Source of the DNA: Mycteria americana
Lineage: Eukaryota; Chordata; Aves; Ciconiiformes; Ciconiidae
Assembly: GCF_035582795.1 (NCBI RefSeq)
Contig: NC_134367.1
Span: forward strand, 1,676,501-1,740,500
Reading direction: 5' to 3'
Length of the DNA stretch: 64,000 nt
Position numbers and translations under genes: made by a program. The notes under the pieces were generated by a model. It saw only the letters and a program-made list of their open reading frames with translations, was not told where the DNA came from and ran no database searches. Positions 35,185 through 64,000 of this stretch are shown here, piece after piece (the first letter of the stretch is position 1; each line of letters opens with the position of its first letter).

Positions 35185-35484
35185 CGCCCTTCACCCCCCC
35201 TTTCTCGCTCCTTCCCCTTGGGACCGAGCCCGCCGCCGCCCCGCCTCAGGGCAGCTGCCTCTCGCCGCATGCGCAGTAACGGCCGCTGTGTGGAGCGCGC
35301 CGCGCGCCGCTGGAGAGCGGGAAGGGGGAGCGCGCATGCGCAGTCGTGCTGTTGCCGAGCGACGCGGAGCCGCCGGTGGGGCTGCGATGCGCAGGCGCTG
35401 TGTTGGGGTTGCTAGGCGGCGGCGGGACGCTGCAGCCGCGTTGCGCATGCGCGGTAGCTGCCTCTCCGGGCGAGCCGGGGCTGG
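35185..35484 (+). promoter_or_regulatory. DRC1 CpG-island promoter with NRF1 and X-box-like sites
   Basis: The segment is CpG-dense and immediately precedes the DRC1 start codon. It has NRF1 palindromes at 35266 (CGCATGCGCAG), 35332 (GCGCATGCGCAGT) and 35442 (TGCGCATGCGCGG), and a related half site at 35384. GTTGCCGAGCGAC at 35351 and GTTGCTAGGCGGC at 35408 resemble X-boxes with one or two mismatches. There is no TATA box. This is the usual layout for a TATA-less ciliary gene promoter; the activity is inferred. Confidence 0.65.
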
Positions 35485-53382
<17,898 letters not shown>

Positions 53383-53459
53383 GTGCCCAGGGCCAGGCAC
53401 GGCTTTTCTCTGCCCTGAGCTGAAGCTGTGTCTGGAGCCAGGGCTTCCTGGCAGGGACT

Positions 53460-53465
53460 AATAAA
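53460..53465 (+). terminator. DRC1 polyadenylation signal AATAAA
   Basis: This canonical hexamer lies 78 bp after the DRC1 stop codon, implying a very short 3' untranslated region. Confidence 0.85.
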
Positions 53466-53489
53466 CCCTTCCCAAATCTGGGCCGTGAG

Positions 53490-54560
53490 CGTGTGTGTGG
53501 CCTGCGAGGAGCATCCCTCTCGCCTCTGAAGGTGCCGGGGAGCCGCGGCCAAGCATCCCCCCGATCCAGGGGACTCCCCGCTTATGCTGCAAAGCCGTGT
53601 GGTCTGTGTCCTCCCTTCCCTCCGCAGAGCCGAACCCAGGCAGGAGCTTTCACCTCCCGCAGGTCAGCATCCCCACCGTCCCTAGAGGTCCTGGCTTCGG
53701 GAGAGCCCACCTTTCTTTACCGGATTTTACACCTTATTCCCCACTTTGCCTTTTGCTGCCCCAACACCTTTTCTCTCTCCCCCCCCGGAGACTCCTCGGT
53801 CCCAGCGCTGCTACATCTGTACCTAAATTCTGCATTTCCAGGGCGATATCAGCCCAAAGCAGTGCTACTGGCAGAGTTATCTCCAGGACGGCCGCGTCGC
53901 ATCCATGACTCCCTTCCACCCCTCTGGTTCACACCAGTTATATCTCATTCCCAGTACAGGCTTCCTTATCTTTAGCCTTGAATCCCCCGCCTAACGCTAA
54001 CACGGCACAAGCACTTTCTCATACCAGGGCAGAACAACACCTTTTTTTTTTTGCTCACTGGGGATCCATGCCCTTGAATAGTTTTCATTTTTCTCCTGGT
54101 CCCCATTGGGGGGGGGACACACCAGCTTCGAGGGCTGGTGCTCCCGTGGGGCGGCTTGCTCGCTGTACCCCTGGGGTACACAGGGATCCACAGGGCAGAA
54201 ATGCAAACAAGAAGGCCAAGACCGAGAGGGTGGGAGGCAGGGAAAGGCTTTCGGGGCAGGGAAGGCAGGGACAGGCACGCTGCCTGGGACAAGGGAGTGG
54301 CAGACACCACCCAGCACACCTCGGCTCCTCCGACCTCCTGGGACCACCGAGGTGCCAGCTCCTGGAGTCAGGGGATGTCCCGAGAACCCAGGACCGAGCA
54401 ACCTCCAGCTCCTGTAATCGCAGAGGGAGGCGAGCAAGTGGGTGTCAGCGGTCCCAGCCCCACGGGGGGGAGGGGGGCAGGAGAGCCCTAAACCCCCCCA
54501 CCCCACACGGGACAAGCACCGGGCGAGTCGGGGGGACCATGAACCGGTGAAGATGCCCCC
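53490..54560. other. Intergenic spacer between DRC1 and TRIM35
   Basis: About 1.1 kb without recognisable genes or transposons. A T-run lies at 54042-54052. Confidence 0.5.
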
Positions 54561-54584
54561 AGCAGCAGCAGGAGGGCTGAACCC

Positions 54585-54844
54585 CGGGGCGGGGGGGGGG
54601 GGGGGGGCCGGGAGAGCCTCCGGCGCGGGGCCGGTGGGGTCGTGGGGCCGTGCCCGGCCGAGGGCCCGCCCCGGCGGCTGTAGCCCGGCCCCCGCCCCGC
54701 CCCGCTCCGCCCCTCCGGGTGCCCTCGCCGCCGCCAGCACCGGACGAGCCCCGGCCCTGGGATGCTTCAGGCGCCCGCCCGCGCCCCTCACCGCCCGTCG
54801 CGGCGGAGGGGCCGCTGCAAGCGCTGCCACCCGCCCCCGGCAAG
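54585..54844 (+). promoter_or_regulatory. TRIM35 CpG-island promoter and noncoding first exon
   Basis: Sequence is extremely GC- and CpG-rich, with a 17-base G run (about 54591-54607) and several CCCGCCCC boxes. A donor (GGCAAG/GTAGGA) at 54844 fits an untranslated exon that joins the coding exon at 55442 through the acceptor TCTCTCCCCAG. Confidence 0.6.
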
Positions 54845-54879
54845 GTAGGACCCCCCCCCCCCCCGCCTCGGGACCCGGG

Positions 54880-55165
54880 TGCTCGGCGCTGGGCACCCCC
54901 TACGCCCGGGCACCGAGGAGCGCCGGGGTCCGGGCACCGGGGCTGCCCCGTGGGCTGGGGTCCGGGCACCGGAGCAGCCCTGGAGGGGGGGTTCCGGTCA
55001 GGGCACCGGAGCAGCAGCGAGGTTGGGGCACCGGGGCTACCTTGGGCGGGGGGGTGCGGGGGGGTGCGGGTCCGGGCACCGGGGCTGCCCCGGGGACGAG
55101 GGTCCGGGCACCGGGGGCGAGGGTCCGGGTCAGGGCACCGGGGGAAAGCACCGCGGTCCGGGCAC
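54880..55165. repeat. GC-rich minisatellite-like tract in TRIM35 intron 1
   Basis: The word GTCCGGGCACCGGGGCTGCC and relatives (GGCACCGGAGCAGC) recur about ten times with irregular spacing. The tract is CpG-rich. Confidence 0.75.
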
Positions 55166-55445
55166 GGGGGGCTGCCCCGGGACTGGGGTAGGGGACCGGG
55201 GCAAGCCCCGCGCAGGCTCCGGTCGCCCCCGGCCCCTTCCCGGTGCGGCGGCCGGAGCCCGCCCGCCCTTGGCGACTGCCAGTGGCCCGGGGCCGTGTCA
55301 GTCAGGCGAGTGCCTGCCTGGGGAGGGAGCCGCGGGGTGAGTCACGGGCAGGAAAGGGATTGCATCAGGAACGGGGCTGTTTTTCCAGCGGGACTCTGGG
55401 ATAGCCCCGCTCCCGCCTCCCTCCGTCCCCTCTCTCCCCAGCGCC

Positions 55446-58400
55446 ATGGAGAAGGGAGCCAGCTCCTCGACCTGCAGCGGCTCGGTGGCCTTGGCCTCGT
55501 CCTCCACGGCCACCTTCAAGGAAGAACTGCTGTGCCCCATCTGCTACGAGCCTTTCCAGGAAGCCGTGACGCTTTGCTGCGGCCACAATTTCTGCAAGGG
55601 CTGCGTGAGTCGTTCCTGGGAGCACCGGCACCACGTGTGCCCCGTCTGCAAGGAGACCTCCTCGTTCGACGACCTTCACGTCAACCACACGCTCAACAAC
55701 CTGGTGGAGATGATCCTCAAGGAGGAAAGGCAGCGGCAGGGCCGGGTGGCCACGCTCTGTCCCCTGCATCATGAGGAAGCCAAGCTCTTCTGCCTGGAGG
55801 ACAAGGAGTTGGCGTGCTTCGTCTGCCAGAGCTCCAAGCAGCACGAAGGGCACAAGATGCGGCCGGTGCAGGAGACGGCGGCGGATTTCAGGGTGAGGGA
55901 TGCTTCAGGAAAGGGGGGGGACTGATGGCAGGGAGAGGCACCCCTGCATCTGGAGGGGTGCAGCCCGCGCACGCCCTGGCACAAACTTGCCAGCACATGG
56001 CTTTGGCTCGTGCACGGCGTGGATGCACCCGCTGGCGTGCCGGGATGAAAGATGAAGCGGCCACGCCGTGAGGGTGGGTCCCCGCGGGAGTGCCCCTGCC
56101 ACATCGCTGCCCAACGCTCTCCCTGCCTGATAATTACCCCGTGCCACCCTGTCCCCGGAGCACGGCCATTTACCCTGCGGTAAAGGGGAGCGGGGTGATG
56201 CTTCAAGGGGTTTGGCTCGATCCCCGCGTTGCCTTGACTCATTCGTCCTCTGCGGGGCTGGGCTGGATCCGGCCATGCCGGCTGTTGCAGCAGCTGGTTA
56301 TTGCAGCAGCACCTCGGGGTTGGGAGCGTGTTTGGGATGGGGGTTGCCCAATTCCCCCAGCCCGGGGAGGGATGCGGGATGGGGAGACAGTGCTGAGCCC
56401 CGCGGGGCAGGACGGGCCATGGCTGCACGGGGAGGAGGAGGAGGAGGAGGAGGAGGAGACAGGCTCCGGCCAGCAGCTGGGCATCACGCCAGGACCCGCC
56501 GTGTTTCCTGGCTGGGAAAGCAGCTGCCCTGACTCAGCCTGCGGGAACGAGCTGGATTTCAAATGTCGCGGGGCAGCCATCGGGCTGCTGTTTTGCAAGG
56601 CTTGGCGGGCTGCCGGTGGCACTGAGCCTCCCTGGGAGCGGGGCAGTGGCTGCGTGCGGCACCGGGACAGGCAGGGACTTGACGGGGCATCGGTAGAAGG
56701 GCTTAAAAACAGGGGGGAGAATTCACCACGGAGCAAAGCTCCTCTGCCTCGCTGCTTAGGGGCGGCGTGTTCGCACAGCCCCGCGCAGAGCCGACCCCGT
56801 GCAGCACTGGCAGGCCTCGGTCGCAGGAGGGGAAAGGGGGGATTGAGCAAGGATCCTGCTTAACCTCGTCCTCCTGGCTTTGGGGCTCTTGTCTTTCCGC
56901 ATTGGAAACCCTGGGTGTAGGCTTGCGAGGGTCCTGAAGGCGTCTCCTCCCCGCAGGCCAAGCTGAAGAACATGGAGACCTCCCTGCGGGATAAGGCGAA
57001 GGATTTTGGGGCCGTGCATCGCTCCTACGAGTCCATCTCCAAACACAACCAGGTGCGTGGTCCCTCCTGGCAGGGAGGCGATGGGGCTGATCCTGACACG
57101 TGCGTGCACACGCGTGCAGGAATGCGGCTGGCTCTGGGGTGGAACGCTGCACCCATCCTGGGCTGCTCCACCCCTGAGTGAGGAGAGCGATGCTGGGGGG
57201 AGGAAAGGACTTGGATGGGGAATGGGGAACCAGGGTGATGGGGCTGTGCCTGCCGTGGCAGCAGGGACATTGATTTTGGGAGGACTGCGTGGTCCCAGTG
57301 GGAGCCCAGCGAGTCCCTGAGTGCTGGAACCGGTCGGAGGGCTCTGGAGGAGCATTTAGGGAGAGGACGGGGGGAGCCCAGGGGAGTTGGGGGGCTCCGA
57401 AGGGAGGTGCTGACATCCCCACGCGGGGCAGGTGGAAGTGGCGCGGCTGGAGGAGCAGATCAGGAGGGAGTTTGAGAAGCTGCACGAGTTCCTGCGGGGC
57501 GAGGAGAAGGCGCTGGTGGCCCAGCTGCGGGAGGAGATGCAGCACAAGCACGGCCTCATCCAGGGCAAGATGAAGCAGCTGGCGGAGGAGAGCCAGGCCC
57601 TGCTCAACGAAGCCCGCCAGCTCCAGGTGGACCGCAAGGAGGATGACTACACCTTCCTCAGGGTAAAGCCCTGCCGGGGTGCTGCCCCGTGCCCTGCGGG
57701 GTGTCACCCTCACCGTGGCACCCTCCTGCCTCTGCCAGGGTGCGAGCAGGGTGCTGGGTGATCCTTTGGGTGTTTGCAAGCCCCCGTGATCCCTTACAAG
57801 TGGGGGTCTCATGCCCGGTCTCTCCTTCTCTTTCAGACCCACAAGAACCGCAAGCGCAGGTAAGTCCCAGTCCCCGTCGCGTCCCCTGCCCGACGGCACA
57901 GGGTGCTCGGGGTGGCTGAGCCCCCGTATCCCCTCCCTGGGGCTGAACGGGGTCGGCTGCCTGGCTGCAGAGCGAGATCTCTGCCCCGAGCGAGTTCCCA
58001 CACCCGCGCGTCCCCTCCAGGTCTGGGTGCTCCGGCAGAAGAAGGTGCTGGGGGTCCCCAAGGCCAGGCAGCACTCCTGGGTGCCTCTGGGCAGGATGGG
58101 GGGGCATGCATGGACACAAAGCAGCATTGCAGGTCTTTGGGGAAGCATTGAAACCCTGACGTTGGGGGGGATTTGGTGCTGGGACCCTCCTGGGGTGATT
58201 CACCACCCTCCTTGGGTGAGAGCAAGGTTTGGGAGATGCGGGGTGCTGGTGGGGAAGCCCCTGCCAAAACACAGGGTGCCAGGAGACCCAGCCCGGTTCC
58301 TTCCTCCATCGCTGACCTGTCTCCATCCTCTGCCCCTGCCCCAGGATCGCCTGCACGGCCGAGGAGCCGGAGGCCGTGCCCTCGGGGATGCTCCTTGACA

Positions 58401-59364
58401 TTGCCAAGTACCTGGGCTCGCTGCAGTACAATGTGTGGAAGAAGATGCTGGACATCATCACCGTAGGTGAGGTGCTGGGTCTCCACCGAAGGGTGGTTGT
58501 CCCAGGGCTAAAGCAGCCTTTGCATGAGGCAGCTCCAGGGGTGGTGGGTGCTGAAGAGAAGAGGAGCGTGGAGCAGCCGTGCCTGCGGCTGATGTGCCTG
58601 GGGAAGGGGGTTGGAGAGCATAAAGGGTGCTCTGGGGCACTTGCACCCCAAAAGGGAAGCCCTGGAGGGTGCATTTCTCCACGGTGAGCTGGGTTAGGAA
58701 AGGATGGATGGACGGATACATACCTGCAGGGCTGTGGTCCCCCCATAAGCTCATCCCGGGAGCAAGCCAGGCTCCTAACACGCATGTCCCCACCACAGTC
58801 CCCTTCAGCTTCGACCCCAACTCCGCGGCGGGCTGGCTCTCGGTGTCCGAGGACCTCACCAGCGTCACCAATGGGGGCTACAAGCTGCTGGTGGAGAACC
58901 CTGAGCGCTTCACCTCAGCCCCCTGCATCCTGGGCTCCCACGGCTTCTCCACCGGCTTCCACACCTGGGAGGTGGACCTGGGTGGCATCACGAAGTGGCG
59001 GGTGGGGGTGGCCCGGCCATGCAGTGGCACCCACTGGACCTTCCACCATGATGCTCGCTCCGGCTTCTGGTATATCTACCGCCTGCCCGGGAAGGATGGC
59101 GAGACATGCCGAGCGTCCAACACGGCGCATTCGGAGGCAGCGCTGGGTGACCTGAGACGGATCCGGGTGGAGCTGGACTGTGACGAAGGGGAGCTGTCCT
59201 TCTACGACGCTGACCGCAAGACCCACATCTACACCTTCCACGAGAAGTTTGGTGGCACCGTCTTCCCCTATTTCTACATGGGGGGCACACCGGTGGGTGC
59301 GCTGCCCCAGGAGCTCCGTATCTGTCCCCTACGGGTCCGCATCCACGAAGATGTCCCCGTCTAG
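55446..59364 (+). CDS. TRIM35: TRIM35, RING/B-box/PRY-SPRY protein
   Basis: TRIM35 is a tripartite-motif protein and probable E3 ubiquitin ligase. In mammals it is linked to apoptosis, to PKM2 regulation and to innate signalling. Coding exons: 55446-55892, 56957-57052, 57432-57662, 57837-57859, 58345-58466, 58799-59364. Phases agree, giving 494 codons (human 493). The C3HC4 RING uses C30, C33, C45, H47, C50, C53, C65 and C68. The B-box 2 uses C105, H108, C116, D119, C124, C127, H133 and H136. A coiled coil runs from about 150 to 260, and PRY-SPRY from about 307 to 490. Characteristic text includes ATFKEELLCPICYEPF, NHTLNNLVE, KYLGSLQYNVWKKML, FSFDPNSAAGWLSVSEDLTS and RVELDCDEGELSFYDADR. The Kozak context is GCGCCATGG. 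An AATAAA lies 135 bp after the stop. Confidence 0.97.
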
Positions 59365-59498
59365 TGGCCACCATCTCCTGCCACCACCGCCTCTGCCTGC
59401 ATTTGGGGTTCTCCAGATGCTTTTTCAGCTTTCCTTAAAAAAAAGAAAAAAAGGGAAAGAATTTGTATATGTACTGCCTCTTTTTTTTTTAAATCGTT

Positions 59499-59504
59499 AA
59501 TAAA
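59499..59504 (+). terminator. TRIM35 polyadenylation signal AATAAA
   Basis: This canonical hexamer lies in an AT-rich 3' untranslated region after a T-run. Confidence 0.85.
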
Positions 59505-59529
59505 CACTCTGCTCTTCTATATGGCTCCG

Positions 59530-61210
59530 TGCCTCTCTGTGCCCAAATTGCCTCGGCTCTTTGCCTCCCCCCTCTCCATCACAGATCAAAGCTGGGAAGG
59601 TCTCAGGGAGAAGGTATCTCCCTGCCCGGGGGCTGTAAATTAATAGTAAATTAAACCATTTGGGGGCTTTCCAAGCTTGTGCGAGCGTGGCAGCTTGCAG
59701 GGCTCCAAGGCCCCCTGCTGTGGGTAAAGCAGGGGACAGGGGCCCTTGCCCGGCACCTCGGGGACGGGAAAAGCCCACCTGGCTTGGCTGGATGCGGGCA
59801 GAAGCGCGTCTTTCCCCTCTACAAGAAAAACCATCAGTGGGGACATCCTTGAGAGTAACAACCCATCTCCTCCCACCCTTCTCCCCCTGACTTTACCCCT
59901 CTGAGGGGCTTTTCTGTAAATCCCCAGCGCCGGGAGTCAGGTGATAACACGCGGTTGGCGTTTGGAGGTGGAGGAGGCTCAGGGGTGGGATGGGAGGGAG
60001 ACAAAAACCACCCTCTGCAACCCCCTGCTGCGTCTGGCCCGATATTAATCCTGCCAAAAAGGCTTTTTTTTTCTCCTCCATCCTGGTGAGCGCTTAGGGC
60101 TTAAAGGTGATGTCCTGGGGAAAGGGAGGGTGCCTGGTGGGCCGTGCTGCCCGTGCTGCCCTCGCCGCCTGGCGCGGCCCGGCCGGCCAGGACCTCGCTG
60201 GCAGGGATGCTGATATGAACGGGTGGTTTCCATGGTTTCTCACCATTTGCATAGGATGCTCCTTAGGAACGAGAGCTGGTGGCGGAAAAACAAAAGGGAG
60301 ATATCGGAGGCGTGCGGTGCGGGGGCGACCCCGGGGGTCCTCCGCCTTCCTTACGTCGGTTGGTGTTATCTGTTTCCAACCGAGCATCCCTGGATACGGG
60401 GAAAGGAGGAAAATCGGCGTAAGCATCCCGTCTCCTTCCCTGCGTCGTATCCCCACGCTGCCCGTCACCCCCCCCAAAAAAAAGCTGGCAGTGCCTGGAA
60501 ATTTGGGCATCCTGCGGCCAATCTAGGCACAAGCAAGGCATTATGTGGGAACAATAAAAAGCCGGGGAAGCTCTTTGAGTTGCCGGGGCTGGAGCAGGAT
60601 GAGGCGTTTCTCTTTGTGAGGTCCAAAGGGAGCATTTCCCTCCCGCGCCTGCCAGTGCCAGAGCAGGTGCCTGGCGTAAAAATGGCAATAAAGGGTGAAA
60701 TGAGGCATCGCTTCGGATGGCGAAACTGAAACATTTTGACTTTTTTTTCCGAATCATTTGGTGAAAAATGGGTTTGCAGGAAACAATATGACTTAATGAA
60801 CTGGTTGGCTCCCTAAGACTCTGCGTTTTTTAGTGTAATAAATGCTACCTGCATCTTCCCCTGAGCTTAATTTCATTCCCACGGAGGCAGAGAAATGGCT
60901 TTAAGCAGAAATCAAGGCAGCGAAGCTGTTCTTCCCACCGACGCAGACCTCTCCTCCGGAGCTGGCCCGCGGGACAGCACCCAGCCTGCAGCCATGGGTG
61001 ACGTCTCCCCGGGACTGAACATTTGCTCGCACCTCCGACGTCGGAGGATGAATTTGGGGAACGCTGCGGTAAGGGGCAGGCGGGTTTTGCGTGGGGCCCT
61101 CCTCTGCAGCCATCGCATCCTTCCCCAGCGCCTGAGATCCTGCCTGGGACACACCGGTTACTTGCAGGACCTTTTCCGAGCTCAAACCTGCCTCCTTGCA
61201 GCAATCAGAA
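59530..61210. other. Intergenic sequence downstream of TRIM35
   Basis: I see no recognisable gene or transposon. The segment has lower GC and some T-runs. Confidence 0.45.
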
Positions 61211-61216
61211 GGATCT

Positions 61217-61217
61217 G

Positions 61218-61278
<61 letters not shown>
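61217..61278. repeat. TTA/ATT trinucleotide microsatellite
   Basis: About 20 perfect ATT units lie between GC-rich flanks. Confidence 0.97.
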
Positions 61279-61539
61279 GCAGCATTTTGGGCTGCTCACG
61301 CCGAGGCCGGGGAGCCGCGGGCCCCGCTCCAGCCCGCGGGGTGCCCGGGATCCCGCTCCCCCTCCGCCCCGGTGCTGCTCCCCTGCGAGGGGCGGGTGGG
61401 CACCGCTGCTTCACGGGTGGGCGTGGGGTGCGAGTGGGGCTCCCCGCTATCTGGGTGGGGAAGGGGGGGGTGAATCCATCCGGGGGAGGGCTGGGGTTGC
61501 TGCAGTGAAGCCCCCCCCACCCCATCAAGCCGCACTGAC

Positions 61540-61662
61540 ACCCCCCCCCCCCCCCCAGCATCCCCCCATTTATAGGGACGGGCGATATTTCGGAGAAGCA
61601 GGCGGCTCTCCCATTGGCTCGCAGCCTGGCGATGATGTAATTTCTGCCCAATCCGAAGGAGG
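61540..61662 (-). promoter_or_regulatory. Promoter-like cluster on the minus strand
   Basis: Read on the minus strand, the order is GGATTGGGC (inverted CCAAT box, ~61650), TTACATCATC (CRE/ATF-like, ~61635), GAGCCAATGGGAG (CCAAT box, ~61612) and CCTATAAATGG (TATA box, ~61571). A start near 61540 is predicted. I found no coding exon just downstream on this strand, so the gene is unknown. Confidence 0.4.
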
Positions 61663-61699
61663 ACAGCACCTTTTCCCCGCCCCCTCCCCAGCCCTCCCT

Positions 61700-64000
61700 C
61701 ACCCCGGGTACCAGCCAGCGCCGGGGCACGGTGCATCCCGGAGGGGTGGGGGGACAAGTGGGGGGACCCCCCCACCACCCCCACCCCCGGAGGTTTCCCG
61801 GGGTGTGCACGGCCCTCGGGCACCCCGGAGGAGGCACCGTCCTGGGGCCGCATCCTGCCCCCGGGTCCCCAGCGGGCTGGGGCTAAGCCCGTGCCCTGGC
61901 AGCCATGGCCGGGATCTGCCGGCTGCTCTTCCCAGGGCCAGGAATCCTCCAGAACGAGGAGGGTCCAAACCTGTGGGTCTTCTGCTTGAAGGATCTGTGG
62001 CTACTGGACCTTTGGAGGGGAGGCTGGAGATGTCCTGGGAGAGGAATCCAGGGCGGGGGGTGATGCCCAGAGCCCACTTCCAGCCCCCTCCGAGCATGGC
62101 TGGAGGATGGGAAAGGGCCCCGAGGAGACGCCGTACACGCTCACCCCCTCCTTAGGGCCTCCCCTGGATGCCTGCTTTTGGCCGAGGGGCACCCCGGGAC
62201 ACAGGGACCTTCCCCCGCGGCTGTCCCGCTGCTCCGGCCCAGATGGACCACAAGCTGCGGCTGGGTCCCACGCGCTGTGTGCCCACGGCGAAAGGTTTCC
62301 GCCGTCTCTCCCACCCCATCGGCCCATGCCCGGGAAGGGTGTGGATGCTGGCGCTGGGATGCCGAGCAACTTTCCCTAAGCCCCGGGAAGAGGGAAACCC
62401 TTCGCCTCCCGTGGCCTCCTCTCGCTGCCGGGGCTCTTTCCTCCCCAGCGTCAGCCTGGCTCCACGGCCAAGCTCTCCTCCAGCCACCTCCTGCCCTCCC
62501 CTGTGCTGGAGATGGTCCCACGCCAGGCTGACCCCCAAGGAGGGTTTGGTGGGGACGGTGTGAATGGGAAAGGGGTGGCCATCGCCCTGGGTGGACCCAA
62601 ATCTCCTTGGCCTCCTTTCTTCGTGCCTCGTTTAGTTTCGACCAGCACACGCTGCTGGAGAAAAACAGTTCCCAGCGTTGGAGCAGCCAGGAGGCTTTGC
62701 AGGGTGGAGGGCGACAGCCCTTAGGGATGGTGGCCACCGAGTGTCCCCAGGGCCACAGCCTTACACAGCGGCTCCGGGAGCTGAAACCGAGCTCCGTCCC
62801 CCCAAATGCTGGTCCTGTGGAGCTGGGGGACAAGAAGGCACCTCCAGACGTGACCCCCCCCGGGCTCCCAGCGGCTCCCCCGGCTCCAGCAAGCCCAGCC
62901 AGCCATGCAGCTAAACTGTGGCCATCGACACGGGTGACAGGGAGGGGTTTGTGCCCTGAGCCTGGACCACGGGCAGCTCAAAGGAGCATTTGAGCAGAGC
63001 TCCCTGCACACACCCCCCCCCCTCCATGGGGTGCCACGCAGCCCGGTGCCAGCTGCCGCAGGGACCGTCCCGCAGCCACGTGGGTCCCCACAATGGCTGT
63101 TTGTCCCCCGGTTGGCCGCTGCGTCTCAACTCTTTCCTCCCCTTGGCCCCTCCGTCTCAGGGCTGTGCTCCGTTCCCTCTGCAGCTCCTCGCGTGTCCCA
63201 CGGGCATCCTACCCACGGCCCCCACGCCCGCGTGGGCACCCGAACCCTGCCGGGCCGGGGAGGGCTCGGGCGTGGAGCTCGCTCATCGCCCGAGCATGAG
63301 AGGACCCTTTCAGAGGGAAGTGACGAGCCATTGAGTTTCGGCGGGATGCCTTACAGACGCCCCACCGTGAGCTCAATGGCTGAGCCGCGGTGTCACGCAG
63401 GCGATGTCACCCCCATTTCCAGCTGGGTCACCTTGTCCTCCCCCGTGTCCTGAGGCCGTGGGCTTTGCAAAGCCACCCTACATTCGTTTTCCAGGGGGAA
63501 CCACCTCCCCACAGCCGCCCTGATGCTCATTGCGTAACGGAGGAGACCGGTGCCTAAATATACCCGCACGGTTCCCCGGAGGTGCCGGGCTTGCGATCAC
63601 CGTCAGACGGAGCCATCGGCGATAAATAGGCCAGAGCGAAGCAGGTCTGGGGGAAGGAGAGTCAGTTTGTGGGAAGGGCACAGCCCTAAGAGACGTCCTA
63701 GCTCTGCTGGGGCTCCCCGGGGACCTCCGCTCGCCCCGGCAGCCACGGCGGCATCGCACCAAAATAGTTTCGGGATCTGGGACTCGGCCTCTCCCAGCTC
63801 CCGTTGCCCAGTTTGAGGAGGACAACGAGTCCTCAACGTGCCTCTGGGGCTGGGAACGGGTCACGCCGGGCTTGTGCCACATCCCGGCCCTGGGAGGAGG
63901 GAGGGGACACCCCATTGCTCCCCGGCGTGGAGAGGACACCCCACAGCCCCTGCCGGCGTGGGGTTTAGGGGAGCGCAGTGGGACAGTTTGGCCCCATTGG
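61700..64000. other. Gene-free GC-rich end of window
   Basis: No exon or transposon was recognised on either strand. STMN4 is the next gene after TRIM35 in human, but no stathmin-like exon is visible here. Confidence 0.4.

Noticed and set aside
56703-58148. 481-codon minus-strand frame
   Set aside because: It is the antisense shadow of TRIM35 exons 2-3 and introns.
63540-63670. TATA-like words (TAAATATA, GATAAATAGG) near the window end
   Set aside because: No accompanying promoter elements in good spacing and no downstream exon within the window.

Overview
The window looks like bird nuclear DNA. It is GC-rich and packed with short-period minisatellites, its genes have short introns, and nearly all recognisable interspersed repeats are CR1 LINEs (3' ends with an ATTCTGTG-type tail). 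One stretch is a fragment of an endogenous retrovirus. All calls come from reading the sequence and from remembered family knowledge; no search was run.

Layout. (1) 108-7036, minus strand: the 5' coding part of PTK2B (PYK2 tyrosine kinase), twelve coding exons covering the FERM domain. The kinase part lies outside the window, beyond position 1. Its introns and 5' flank hold large tandem arrays (5-, 13- and 31-bp units and a degenerate CACGTG-rich tract). (2) 8.5-25 kb: a long stretch with no gene I can recognise, holding a CR1 copy, two 17-bp minisatellites, a CTC repeat and a good RFX X-box motif. (3) 25-34.3 kb: an accessory, rearranged block with a near-complete CR1 ORF2, two inverted repeats, and an unrecognised multi-exon gene (about 30.2-33.9 kb, plus strand) whose predicted protein has one N-terminal membrane segment and a CxxC motif. 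Two further fragments of this gene's 3' end lie beside it, one direct and one inverted. (4) 35,485-53,382, plus strand: DRC1, complete, 17 coding exons and 752 codons, behind a CpG-rich promoter with NRF1 palindromes and X-box-like sites. Its introns carry CR1 copies and an antisense retroviral LTR with an env remnant. (5) 55,446-59,364, plus strand: TRIM35, complete, 6 coding exons and 494 codons (RING, B-box, coiled coil, PRY-SPRY). (6) 59.5-64 kb: no gene recognised; it holds a TTA repeat and a promoter-like cluster on the minus strand.

Context. PTK2B and TRIM35 are head-to-head neighbours in human (8p21.2). Here they keep the same divergent orientation, but DRC1 (human 2p23.3) and the unrecognised membrane-protein gene lie between them. 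PTK2B is a signalling kinase, TRIM35 a probable E3 ubiquitin ligase, and DRC1 a structural part of the nexin-dynein regulatory complex of motile cilia. They share no pathway that I know of. X-box motifs near the unrecognised gene and DRC1 hint that this part of the block may be expressed in ciliated or testis cells.
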